DNA of 26,205 nucleotides from an uncultured Actinomycetes bacterium (GTDB taxonomy: Bacteria; Actinomycetota; Actinomycetes; Nanopelagicales; Nanopelagicaceae): NCBI GenBank assembly GCA_903844585.1, contig CAIMUD010000106.1, positions 1-26,205 on the forward strand, read 5' to 3'. How positions within the stretch are numbered: position 1 is the first letter of the stretch; each line of letters begins with the position of its first letter. Shown one piece after another: positions 1 through 6,815 of the stretch. Both the position numbers and the translations under genes were made by a program. Under the pieces are notes generated by a model. The model did no database searches and had not been told where the DNA came from. It saw only the letters and a program-made list of their open reading frames with translations.

Positions 1-107
1 GCAGCTTCTGCAAATGCAAAAAGAATGAGAAGTGCAAAGAGTGGGATCTGTAGATTATTTGCAACGAGAGTATCCGCTGTGTGATGGATCCATTCGGAAA
101 TCGACAT
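1..107 (-). CDS. DedA-like membrane protein, N-terminal fragment
   Basis: The gene runs off the left edge, so only the first 35 or so residues are visible. Reading leftward from ATG at 107, the protein begins with a short polar, amphipathic segment (Ser-Ile-Ser-Glu-Trp-Ile-His-His) and enters a strongly hydrophobic helix that ends in Phe-Ala-Glu-Ala at the window edge. A glutamate at the end of the first helix, usually followed by a Pro-Gly-Glu/Asp loop, is typical of DedA/SNARE-associated membrane proteins; the loop lies outside the window. The start is supported by TACCCT on the minus strand at 114-119, six bases upstream, as at other leaderless genes here. It lies 33 bases beyond the kynA stop. 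The family call is an inference from a short piece; any small membrane protein remains possible. Confidence 0.45.
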   Translation of the reverse strand, partial: MSISEWIHHTADTLVANNLQIPLFALLILFAFAEA

Positions 108-113
108 GCGCTA

Positions 114-119
114 AGGGTA
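114..119 (-). promoter_or_regulatory. -10 box of leaderless promoter (TACCCT)
   Basis: TACCCT on the minus strand lies six bases before the ATG at 107. The spacing predicts that transcription begins at or next to the start codon, giving the DedA-like gene its own promoter rather than relying on kynUA read-through. Confidence 0.5.
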
Positions 120-140
120 TATGAGAGCTCAGGCTGAGTT

Positions 141-938
141 TTAGAACCTTGAACGGATTTCCCAGAGATCGGCAAAGACAGGGTTAAATAAAGTGGAAGC
201 AAGGTATTTAATTCCGCTGGACCCACCAGTGCCACTCTTCTGACCGATTGTGCGTTCGACCATTTTTACGTGACGATAACGCCACTCTTGAATACCTTCG
301 TCAATGTCTACTAGTCGCTCACAAACCATTGCAGATTCGGGATCATTTTGGTGAACTGAAAGTAATACATCCTGAACTTCAACACTTGGTATGTATGCAA
401 TAGATTTATCGCGTTGCATGACCAGGGCGGGCATCTTATGTCCACGTTTTTCCAGATAGAAAAGGGTTGAATCCCAAATTGAATTTCCCTTACAAATTTC
501 TGAGATCTCTTTTTGTACATCCGGCGGCAAATGGCTTGCCATTTTTTCATCACGCCGACCAAGAATTGCCTCAACCTTTCTAAATTGTGCTGATTGAAAA
601 CCACTTGATGATGCTAAGTAACCTCTGAATGCATTGAATTGAAGCGGCGTCATTGTTTCCAGAATATCCACCTGGGTTACACAAACTTTCATGATTGTGC
701 GGATGCGACCAAGAATTGCTAGCGAACGGTGGGTATCTCCAGTTTCAAGTGCTCGCCCAGCTTCGTTAAATTCATGAATTAGTTCTTTAAACCAGAGTTC
801 ATAAGTTTGGTGAATGATGATAAAAAGCATTTCGTCATGCTCAGGACCATCAGAAAGAGGACGCTGAAGTTTTAGAAGTTCGTCGACAGCAAGATATGAC
901 GTGTATGTAAGAGCTGAGTCAAAGCCTTTATCTGTCAT
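141..938 (-). CDS. kynA: tryptophan 2,3-dioxygenase
   Basis: This is a heme enzyme of the cytoplasm that opens the indole ring of L-tryptophan with O2 to give N-formylkynurenine. The 265-residue length fits bacterial TDO. The substrate-side histidine is in the motif His-Gln-Thr-Tyr-Glu-Leu-Trp-Phe (His43). A Tyr-Arg-His triplet near residue 222 fits the axial heme ligand, and the substrate-binding Gly-Thr-Gly-Gly-Ser-Ser-Gly loop follows. It is the second gene of a kynU-kynA operon: its ATG overlaps the kynU stop as ATGA (935-938), indicating translational coupling. The start is fixed by this overlap and by the homologous N-terminus. No kynurenine formamidase, the enzyme needed between these two steps, is in the window. 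Confidence 0.95.
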   Translation of the reverse strand: MTDKGFDSALTYTSYLAVDELLKLQRPLSDGPEHDEMLFIIIHQTYELWFKELIHEFNEAGRALETGDTHRSLAILGRIRTIMKVCVTQVDILETMTPLQFNAFRGYLASSSGFQSAQFRKVEAILGRRDEKMASHLPPDVQKEISEICKGNSIWDSTLFYLEKRGHKMPALVMQRDKSIAYIPSVEVQDVLLSVHQNDPESAMVCERLVDIDEGIQEWRYRHVKMVERTIGQKSGTGGSSGIKYLASTLFNPVFADLWEIRSRF

Positions 939-2209
939 GTGACTCGTGAATCCGATCCCTTAATCGTGAGGTGTTTACCTTCTGCTACCAGGTCGCGAAT
1001 TCTCTTAAATCCATCCCACACTTCAAGATAAGAAGTAGGCAGGGGAGCGATAGCTAAGCGGATTGCATTTGGTGTTCGGTAATCTGGAATTACATTTGCA
1101 AACTTGCGAAGAGCAACACAAATATTTGCAGCTTCCGGATGACCAATAGAAATGTGGCCACCGCGTTCGTTGGGGTCCCTAGATGTAAGGAGCGTGAATC
1201 CTAAATCAACCAACCACTCATCATGGAGTTTGATCATCATCTCAGTTCCAATTGCAGCCTTTTCTGCGATGCGGTGAATACCTGCTTCTTCAATCATTGT
1301 GAATGCGCTCTTGATGCAGCGCAGGCCAATGAGGGAAGGACTTGCAATCTGGAATCCACGTATTCCTGGTGCTCGCTCGAAAACGGGCCCCATTCCAAAC
1401 TGGTCATCTTGAGAAAACCATCCTTGAATTGGTACTTGTAGTTCGGCTTGAACCTTCTTGTTAACGTATAGCCACGCTGGTGCGCCCGGTCCGGAGTTCC
1501 CATATTTGTAAGTGCAACCCACTGCTATATCAACGCCGTTGGAATCGAAATTCATTTCGATTGCACCTACTGCATGGCTTGCATCCCATAGAAGAAAGGC
1601 TCCATAGTTGCGAGCTAAATCAGTTAACTCTTTAATGTTATTGCGCGCACCAGATCGGTATTGAATTACTTCAAGAGTAACAAGGGCAACATCCTCACTC
1701 AAATACTTTTCGAGCAATTCTGGTGAGATCAATTCATTTTCTGAATTCTTTGAATCTTCGTTATCGATGATCACAAGATTGAGATCAAATTGTTTAGCGA
1801 TTCCATCCAAAATATATCTATCAGTTGGAAAATTCGCTGCATCTGTAATTATTGTTTTTCGCCCAGGGCGCGCGAGGATTGCAGCGAGTGCCAATTGATA
1901 GAAATTAACTGATGTTGTGTCGCAAGCCAAAACTTGACCAGGCCCTGCACCAAGAGTTGCGCGACCAATCAAGTCACCTGTTGGTTGTGCTTCATCAACC
2001 CAATGGCTCCAACCTGCTACAGCTTCCGGACCCCATTCATTTGTCATGAAATCGTTTACCGCTTTCACGGTAGCAATTGGAAGACGACCAAGTGAATTTC
2101 CATCGAGGTAACAAAGATCAGGATCTGAAATGACGAATTGTGACCTGAACCGCGCGAGTGGGTCTCGTGAATCTAAATCTAGAGCGTATTCGCGGTCGGT
2201 TACCTTCAT
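935..2209 (-). CDS. kynU: kynureninase
   Basis: This PLP enzyme (fold type I) cleaves L-kynurenine to anthranilate and L-alanine, so with kynA it converts tryptophan toward anthranilate. Visible residues are the Schiff-base lysine in Cys-Thr-Tyr-Lys-Tyr-Gly-Asn-Ser-Gly (Lys235) and the PLP-contacting Asp209 and His212 in Trp-Asp-Ala-Ser-His-Ala. Its 424 residues match the family. The open frame extends upstream to 2323, but the ATG at 2209 is preferred: the protein there begins with a family-like N-terminus, and TACCTT lies six bases upstream. The longer frame would also run into the divergent ABC-F gene. It is the first gene of the operon, and its stop overlaps the kynA start. Confidence 0.93.
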   Translation of the reverse strand: MKVTDREYALDLDSRDPLARFRSQFVISDPDLCYLDGNSLGRLPIATVKAVNDFMTNEWGPEAVAGWSHWVDEAQPTGDLIGRATLGAGPGQVLACDTTSVNFYQLALAAILARPGRKTIITDAANFPTDRYILDGIAKQFDLNLVIIDNEDSKNSENELISPELLEKYLSEDVALVTLEVIQYRSGARNNIKELTDLARNYGAFLLWDASHAVGAIEMNFDSNGVDIAVGCTYKYGNSGPGAPAWLYVNKKVQAELQVPIQGWFSQDDQFGMGPVFERAPGIRGFQIASPSLIGLRCIKSAFTMIEEAGIHRIAEKAAIGTEMMIKLHDEWLVDLGFTLLTSRDPNERGGHISIGHPEAANICVALRKFANVIPDYRTPNAIRLAIAPLPTSYLEVWDGFKRIRDLVAEGKHLTIKGSDSRVT

Positions 2210-2215
2210 GGTTGA

Positions 2216-2221
2216 AAGGTA
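2216..2221 (-). promoter_or_regulatory. -10 box of leaderless kynU promoter (TACCTT)
   Basis: TACCTT on the minus strand lies six bases before the kynU ATG. Its TA overlaps the TA of the plus-strand box of the divergent ABC-F gene (2220-2225), so the two promoters sit in only 24 bases between the start codons. Confidence 0.6.
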
Positions 2222-2225
2222 CGCT
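2220..2225 (+). promoter_or_regulatory. -10 box of ABC-F gene promoter (TACGCT)
   Basis: TACGCT lies eight bases before the GTG at 2234, the spacing of a leaderless transcript. It shares two bases with the kynU -10 box on the other strand. Confidence 0.5.
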
Positions 2226-2233
2226 CTCCTACC

Positions 2234-4006
2234 GTGGCGCGCAATATCGTAAATATCGAAGAGGTAAGTAAGGCATTTGATATAAATCCGTTGCTTGAAA
2301 AAGTTTCCCTCGGAGTTTCGCAAGGTGAACGCATCGGAATTGTCGGTCGAAATGGTTGTGGCAAAAGTACGCTGATGAAAATTATTGCCGCAGTTGAACC
2401 AGCTGATAGCGGGAGAATTACAAAATCGAATTCTGTAAATATCGGACTTCTCTCACAGGTGGATAAAGAAGATCCCACAGCAACTGTTGGTGATGTCGTG
2501 CTGGGAAGTAAAGAAAAACATGAGTGGGCAAGTGATGCTGCGATACGTGAAATATTTACTGGTTTATTCGGTGGATTTGATGATCACCTTTTTGAAAGAA
2601 ATTTTTCATCCTTATCAGGCGGAGAAAAGCGTCGAGTTAGCTTGGCGAAGTTGTTGATAGACGATTTGGACTTACTTCTTCTAGATGAACCGACTAACCA
2701 CCTTGATGTAGAAGGTGTCGCCTGGCTTGCAGAACACTTGAACAAACGTAAATCCTTAGCGGTCTTAGTTATTACTCACGATCGTTGGTTTTTAGACGCT
2801 GTCACTGATCACACTTGGGAAGTCGTCAACGGCAAAGTTGAAGAATACGATGGCGGTTATTCAGCCTTTGTTTTGGCTAAAGCAGAGCGCTCGCGTCAAG
2901 CGGGCGTTATGGATGCACGTCGAAATAATTTAATTCGCAAAGAGTTAGCCTGGTTACGTCGAGGCGCACCTGCTCGAACGACGAAACCGAAGTTTCGAGT
3001 TGATGCCGCCAACGAGCTAATCGCTGCAGAGCCCGCACCTCGTGATAAAGGTGAGCTACTTAAGTTTGCGCTAAATCGACTAGGTAAAACAGTTTATGAA
3101 GCTCACCATCTTCAAATTAAAGCGGGGGATAAAGAACTTATAGATGATCTGTACTGGAATATCGGACCTGGCGACCGTATTGGAATTGTTGGAGTTAACG
3201 GTTCAGGTAAGACAACACTCATGCGCGCACTTGCTGGTGAGTTGCAACCCACTGCAGGCAAGCTCGTAACTGGAATAACAGTGAAGTGCGCATTTCTCAC
3301 TCAACACCTAGACGAACTTGATCCAACATGGCGCGTGCTTGAAGCTGTAGAAAAAGTAGCCAGTCATATTGAAATTGGTGGAGGCAAATCTTTATCGGCC
3401 TCACAGCTTTGCGAACGTCTTGGTTTCGATAGGGATTCACAATGGACCCCTGTTGGAGATTTATCTGGCGGCGAGAAACGTAGATTGCAATTAACGCGCC
3501 TTCTTATGGGCTCTCCGAATGTGCTTTTGCTTGATGAGCCAACAAATGATTTTGATATTGAGACGCTGACCGAGTTGGAGGATTTACTAGATAGTTACGG
3601 TGGAACTCTCATAATTATCTCTCACGATAGATATTTCCTCGAACGGGTATGTGACAACTTTGTAGGATTGCTCGGAGATAAATCGCTACGGGATTTACCT
3701 CGAGGAATCGACCAATATCTCGAACAACGGCTTGCTAATTTAAATGGCCTTGACAAGGGCTCCGAATCGGAAAAATCGCAATCAAGTGCGGCAGAACAAA
3801 GACAGTTGAAAAAGGATTTAGCACGCCTTGAGAGACAAGTGGGCAAACTCAAAGAGAGAATTGTAGAGTTAAAGAAAGAACAAGAAGCGCAAGCATTTGA
3901 TTCTTCGAAACTTCTCGAGACCAGTACCGCGCTGTATGAAGCAGAGTCCGAACTAGCAACCCGCGAAGAAGAATGGCTTGAAGTAACGCTCGCCCTTGAA
4001 CCCTAG
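2234..4006 (+). CDS. ABC-F family ATPase, Uup-like
   Basis: This is a soluble protein with two ABC ATPase domains and no membrane segment, the ABC-F arrangement. These proteins act on ribosomes (elongation or antibiotic protection) or, for Uup, are linked to ribosome assembly and DNA stability. Domain 1 has Walker A at residues 38-46 (Gly-Arg-Asn-Gly-Cys-Gly-Lys-Ser-Thr), a Leu-Ser-Gly-Gly-Glu signature and a Leu-Asp-Glu-Pro-Thr-Asn-His Walker B. Domain 2 repeats these with Gly-Val-Asn-Gly-Ser-Gly-Lys-Thr-Thr and a second signature. A charged linker joins the domains. The last 70-80 residues, rich in Lys, Glu and Leu, form a coiled coil like the Uup C-terminal domain, which favours Uup over EttA. 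The start is GTG, placed by homology and the -10 box at 2220. A resistance role cannot be excluded from sequence. Confidence 0.88.
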   Translation: MARNIVNIEEVSKAFDINPLLEKVSLGVSQGERIGIVGRNGCGKSTLMKIIAAVEPADSGRITKSNSVNIGLLSQVDKEDPTATVGDVVLGSKEKHEWASDAAIREIFTGLFGGFDDHLFERNFSSLSGGEKRRVSLAKLLIDDLDLLLLDEPTNHLDVEGVAWLAEHLNKRKSLAVLVITHDRWFLDAVTDHTWEVVNGKVEEYDGGYSAFVLAKAERSRQAGVMDARRNNLIRKELAWLRRGAPARTTKPKFRVDAANELIAAEPAPRDKGELLKFALNRLGKTVYEAHHLQIKAGDKELIDDLYWNIGPGDRIGIVGVNGSGKTTLMRALAGELQPTAGKLVTGITVKCAFLTQHLDELDPTWRVLEAVEKVASHIEIGGGKSLSASQLCERLGFDRDSQWTPVGDLSGGEKRRLQLTRLLMGSPNVLLLDEPTNDFDIETLTELEDLLDSYGGTLIIISHDRYFLERVCDNFVGLLGDKSLRDLPRGIDQYLEQRLANLNGLDKGSESEKSQSSAAEQRQLKKDLARLERQVGKLKERIVELKKEQEAQAFDSSKLLETSTALYEAESELATREEEWLEVTLALEP

Positions 4007-4008
4007 GT

Positions 4009-4014
4009 TAGAAT
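4009..4014 (+). promoter_or_regulatory. -10 box of leaderless yqhA-like promoter (TAGAAT)
   Basis: TAGAAT lies six bases before the ATG at 4021 and just after the ABC-F stop codon. It supports ATG 4021 rather than the upstream TTG at 4015 as the start. Confidence 0.6.
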
Positions 4015-4020
4015 TTGTAC

Positions 4021-4551
4021 ATGAAGCAATTGGTTCACATCATCGAAGTAATCCTATTTAGATCTCGCTGGCTCCTGACACCTTTGTATTTAGGTTTGGT
4101 GGGTGCTTTAGCTCTACTTGCTTACCGATTCGCAATCGATTTTGTGAAAATTGTGCAGCATATTGGTGATGTCGAAGCTCATACTTTTACATTGGAATTA
4201 CTTGCACTTCTAGATTTAACGCTCTTAGCAAACCTCATCCTTATGGTTATTTTTGCTGGGTACGAAAACTTTATTTCCAGAATTGATATTGCACAGGAAT
4301 CACAAGATCGCCCACACTGGATGGGAACAATCGATTTCAGTGGTCTGAAAATTAAATTAATCGGTTCACTTGTCGCAATTTCAGTAATCGAACTTCTCAA
4401 AGATTTTATTGAACTCTCAGGACAAGAACATGTCGGCGAAGGAACAAAGTGGAGAATCTTTATCCACCTCACATTTGTTGCTTCAGGCGTGTTATTTGCC
4501 TTGATGGATTGGATTGCGGATAAGAGAGAGTTCCACGGTACTCATCCTTAA
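4021..4551 (+). CDS. yqhA: UPF0114 (YqhA) family membrane protein
   Basis: This is a 176-residue inner-membrane protein of the UPF0114/YqhA family, whose function is not established. Three or four hydrophobic helices are visible: about residues 15-37, 60-80 (ending in Met-Val-Ile-Phe-Ala-Gly-Tyr-Glu-Asn-Phe), 115-130 and 148-163. The family-typical stretch after helix 2, with Tyr-Glu-Asn-Phe and a following Trp-Met-Gly-Thr-Ile-Asp-Phe-Ser-Gly-Leu-Lys motif, supports the assignment. A TTG six bases upstream is in frame, but the ATG is preferred because TAGAAT sits at the leaderless distance from it. The gene lies nine bases after the ABC-F stop and is convergent with the dedA gene. Confidence 0.8.
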   Translation: MKQLVHIIEVILFRSRWLLTPLYLGLVGALALLAYRFAIDFVKIVQHIGDVEAHTFTLELLALLDLTLLANLILMVIFAGYENFISRIDIAQESQDRPHWMGTIDFSGLKIKLIGSLVAISVIELLKDFIELSGQEHVGEGTKWRIFIHLTFVASGVLFALMDWIADKREFHGTHP

Positions 4552-4553
4552 GG

Positions 4554-4575
4554 AAGAGTAATTGGCGTAACTCTT
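4554..4575. terminator. weak hairpin between convergent genes
   Basis: AAGAGT at 4554-4559 and ACTCTT at 4570-4575 form a perfect six-pair stem with a ten-base loop, in the 30-base gap between the yqhA-like and dedA stop codons. There is no clear U-tract on either strand, so function as an intrinsic terminator is doubtful. Confidence 0.25.
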
Positions 4576-4581
4576 AGAAAT

Positions 4582-5184
4582 TCATTTCAGGCGACGTCGG
4601 TAATTTACGAGCCCCGAAATTATTGAAGCGCCGATAAAGAAAGCCGCAATCGCGTATGAGGAACTTTTTACCCACGGAAGAGTCGCTGCATAAAACCCAG
4701 CAAGGGTTATTCCAACTCCCCATAGAAGCGCACCAAGTGCGTTTGCAGATAGAAACTTGTAGTAATTCATTTTGGCAGCGCCTGCGATTGGCGGAACAAA
4801 TGTGCGGATCCAAGGAAAGAATCTGGCGGCAACGACCGCCCACCAGCCTGTGTGCTCATAAAAGTTCTCAGCGTTTTTAATCATCACCTTCATTCGCGGC
4901 GAATCGCGTTTATCTAAATATGGGCGCCCCACAACTCTGCCCAAAACAAAGCCAACTTGATCACCAAAAAAGGCTGCAAGAAAAATAGCAGTCACCAAAA
5001 TCAAAATATTTATATTCTCTTGCGAAGCTGCAACAAGGCCCGCGCTGAATAAAATTGAATCTCCAGGTAAGAAGAATCCAAAAAGTAGGCCCGTTTCTAC
5101 AAAAACGATTCCTGCGGCAATTAAATAAAATACAAAAGGTGCCAGTGTTGAGAGTTGACCATCAAAGCTTGCAGCAAACTCCAT
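4582..5184 (-). CDS. DedA/SNARE-associated family membrane protein
   Basis: This is a 200-residue integral membrane protein. The DedA family is linked to polyprenyl-phosphate or phospholipid flipping and to envelope homeostasis; the substrate here is not known. The protein shows an early helix ending in Phe-Val-Glu-Thr-Gly, then Phe-Phe-Leu-Pro-Gly-Asp-Ser (the conserved Pro-Gly-Asp/Glu loop). A central Gly-Asp-Gln-Val-Gly-Phe-Val-Leu-Gly-Arg and the re-entrant motif Ala-Arg-Phe-Phe-Pro-Trp-Ile-Arg-Thr-Phe-Val-Pro follow, and a basic C-terminus closes it. The ATG abuts the upp stop with no gap (TAA at 5185-5187 minus, ATG at 5182-5184), so the two genes form an operon. A second DedA-like gene begins at 107 in this window. 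Confidence 0.88.
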   Translation of the reverse strand: MEFAASFDGQLSTLAPFVFYLIAAGIVFVETGLLFGFFLPGDSILFSAGLVAASQENINILILVTAIFLAAFFGDQVGFVLGRVVGRPYLDKRDSPRMKVMIKNAENFYEHTGWWAVVAARFFPWIRTFVPPIAGAAKMNYYKFLSANALGALLWGVGITLAGFYAATLPWVKSSSYAIAAFFIGASIISGLVNYRRRLK

Positions 5185-5823
5185 TTATACAACACCATAT
5201 AAACGGTCACCAGCATCACCTAAGCCGGGAACGATATATCCGTGTTCATTTAGTCTTTCATCTAGCGCACCAGTAACTAAAGTAATTGGTACACCTGCAC
5301 CTGCAAAAGTTTTTTCTAGAACTGCGATGCCTTCTGGAGCAGAAAGTATGCAAATAACAGTGATATCTGTGGCACCACGTTCAATTAAAAAGTTAATGGC
5401 CGCAACAAGAGTTCCACCAGTCGCAAGCATTGGATCGAGTACAAAACATTGGCGTCCGGCAAGATTGTCAGGAAGGCGGTTTGCATAAGTGCTTGCTTCG
5501 AGAGTTTTCTCATCTCGTACCATTCCGAGGAAACCAACTTCTGCTGTCGGTACAAGCCTTGTCATTCCTTCAAGCATTCCAAGCCCGGCACGAAGAATTG
5601 GTACAACCACGGGAGTAGGACTTGCTAATTTGATGCCAGTTGTCTTCGTAACTGGTGTCTTAATACTGACCGTCTCTGTTCGCACTTCACGAGTGGCTTC
5701 ATATGCAAGAAGTGTTACGAGTTCCTCGACCAAATGGCGGAAGGTAGGAGAATCGGTTCGCTCATCACGCAAAAGAGTCAATTTATGAGAAATAAGTGGA
5801 TGGTTTGCGACATGAACTTTCAT
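5185..5823 (-). CDS. upp: uracil phosphoribosyltransferase
   Basis: This enzyme of pyrimidine salvage makes UMP from uracil and PRPP in the cytoplasm. Its 212 residues are standard length. The PRPP-binding loop is visible as [10 protein letters not shown], an early basic substrate loop appears as Thr-Leu-Leu-Arg-Asp, and the uracil-binding C-terminus ends in Gly-Asp-Ala-Gly-Asp-Arg-Leu-Tyr-Gly. The ATG at 5823 is preceded by TAAGGT seven bases upstream, predicting a leaderless mRNA shared with the downstream dedA gene. It is divergent from the TadA-associated gene, a pairing that fits actinobacterial gene order around tadA. Confidence 0.95.
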   Translation of the reverse strand: MKVHVANHPLISHKLTLLRDERTDSPTFRHLVEELVTLLAYEATREVRTETVSIKTPVTKTTGIKLASPTPVVVPILRAGLGMLEGMTRLVPTAEVGFLGMVRDEKTLEASTYANRLPDNLAGRQCFVLDPMLATGGTLVAAINFLIERGATDITVICILSAPEGIAVLEKTFAGAGVPITLVTGALDERLNEHGYIVPGLGDAGDRLYGVV

Positions 5824-5829
5824 GGCTCA

Positions 5830-5836
5830 TACCTTA
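5830..5836. promoter_or_regulatory. shared bidirectional -10 element TACCTTA (upp / TadA-associated gene)
   Basis: On the minus strand TAAGGT (5831-5836) ends seven bases before the upp ATG. On the plus strand TACCTT (5830-5835) could start transcription near 5842, giving the divergent gene a leader of about 35 bases if its start is GTG 5878. The two boxes share five bases, so simultaneous use of both strands should be mutually exclusive. Confidence 0.45.
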
Positions 5837-5877
5837 CAGGGCTTTCTTTCCAATCCAATGAGTGCCAATATGTCGCT

Positions 5878-6351
5878 GTGACAGAGGCGCGGATTGATGA
5901 TGTGGACATTGCGGTAGCCGCATGGCATGAAGATGGTCGATGGTCGCTTTCTCAATTACCTGATGCCCAAGACTTACCTGGTGTTATTGATCGTTTGAAA
6001 TCACTACAAACTAATGGTGGTGCAATCGCACTTCTTGCAATTGATGAAGAATTTTTTATGGTTATACGCGTGCTCGGATCGCATATTAAGATGCTTTTAA
6101 GTGATGTAACTTGCGCTCTTGATTATGAAGTAGCCGCAGAATTTCTTGAGCTTTGTGATCTAGATACACCCGAAGATGATGAAGAACCGCTTCCGGTAGG
6201 TCACCTAGATATTTTAGCTGATTTAGGCGTTAACCAAATGGAGATTGCAACTCTATGTGATGATGCTGAATTGTTTCCAGATGAACAACTCGAAGCACTT
6301 GCTAGCCGTCTAGGATTTGGTGATCAATTTACCGAGTTATTGGAGCTGTAA
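5878..6351 (+). CDS. tRNA adenosine deaminase-associated protein
   Basis: This is the small acidic actinobacterial protein found beside tadA (the tRNA adenosine deaminase-associated family). Its biochemical role is not established; the constant pairing suggests a link to wobble editing. Visible features are Ala-Val-Ala-Ala-Trp-His-Glu-Asp-Gly-Arg-Trp near the N-terminus, a central Asp-Glu-Glu-Phe-Phe-Met-Val-Ile-Arg-Val, an acidic Glu-Asp-Asp-Glu-Glu linker, and Leu-Ala-Asp-Leu-Gly-Val toward the C-terminus. The start is uncertain. In-frame ATGs at 5785, 5800 and 5812 overlap the divergent upp gene and add residues unlike the family, so GTG 5878 (157 residues) is preferred, although it has no clear Shine-Dalgarno. 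tadA follows after 26 bases. Confidence 0.8.
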   Translation: MTEARIDDVDIAVAAWHEDGRWSLSQLPDAQDLPGVIDRLKSLQTNGGAIALLAIDEEFFMVIRVLGSHIKMLLSDVTCALDYEVAAEFLELCDLDTPEDDEEPLPVGHLDILADLGVNQMEIATLCDDAELFPDEQLEALASRLGFGDQFTELLEL

Positions 6352-6377
6352 GAATTTCTAAGCAACCAGAAGAGTTG

Positions 6378-6815
6378 ATGCGTGAAGCGATATCAGTTGC
6401 AAAATCTGCTCTCACAACAGGTGACGTTCCTGTCGGCGCCATAGTAATTAACCGCGATGGAGTGGTTATTGGTAGAGGTTTTAATGAGCGCGAAGCTACA
6501 AATGACCCCACTGCGCACGCTGAAATTGTTGCGCTACGAAGTGCTTCATCACGTTTGCAGAATTCACGCCTAGACGGATGCACGCTAATTGTCACGCTCG
6601 AACCGTGTGCCATGTGTGCAGGTGCAATTGCACAAGCGCGAATCGGTCATCTGATTTTTGGAGCTTGGGATGAAAAGGCAGGAGCAGTCGGATCTGTTTG
6701 GGATGTAATTAGAGATCCGCGCGCAATTTATAAAATGGATGTCACAGCTGGAGTATTAAAAGATGAATGCGCAAAACTACTTCAGAATTTTTTTGAAGCT
6801 CAGAGAAAGAGCTAA
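6378..6815 (+). CDS. tadA: tRNA-specific adenosine deaminase
   Basis: This zinc enzyme deaminates A34 of tRNA-Arg(ACG) to inosine so that one tRNA reads CGU, CGC and CGA. It has the cytidine/deoxycytidylate deaminase fold. The zinc and catalytic motif is Thr-Ala-His-Ala-Glu (His47, Glu49) with Pro-Cys-Ala-Met-Cys (Cys77, Cys80). The N-terminal Gly-Asp-Val-Pro-Val-Gly-Ala is typical. ATG 6378 gives 145 residues; a TTG at 6375 is in frame but weaker, and AGAAG sits at 6368-6372, a plausible short Shine-Dalgarno. The stop overlaps that of the convergent permease gene by four bases. No tRNA-Arg is in the window. Confidence 0.95.
   Translation: MREAISVAKSALTTGDVPVGAIVINRDGVVIGRGFNEREATNDPTAHAEIVALRSASSRLQNSRLDGCTLIVTLEPCAMCAGAIAQARIGHLIFGAWDEKAGAVGSVWDVIRDPRAIYKMDVTAGVLKDECAKLLQNFFEAQRKS

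Noticed and set aside
2210..2323. Longer N-terminus for kynureninase
   Set aside because: The extension overlaps the divergent ABC-F gene and has no family similarity; ATG 2209 has a -10 box at leaderless distance.
5734..5877. Longer N-terminus for the TadA-associated protein
   Set aside because: It runs antisense through upp and adds residues not expected in the family; GTG 5878 fits better, though this is not certain.
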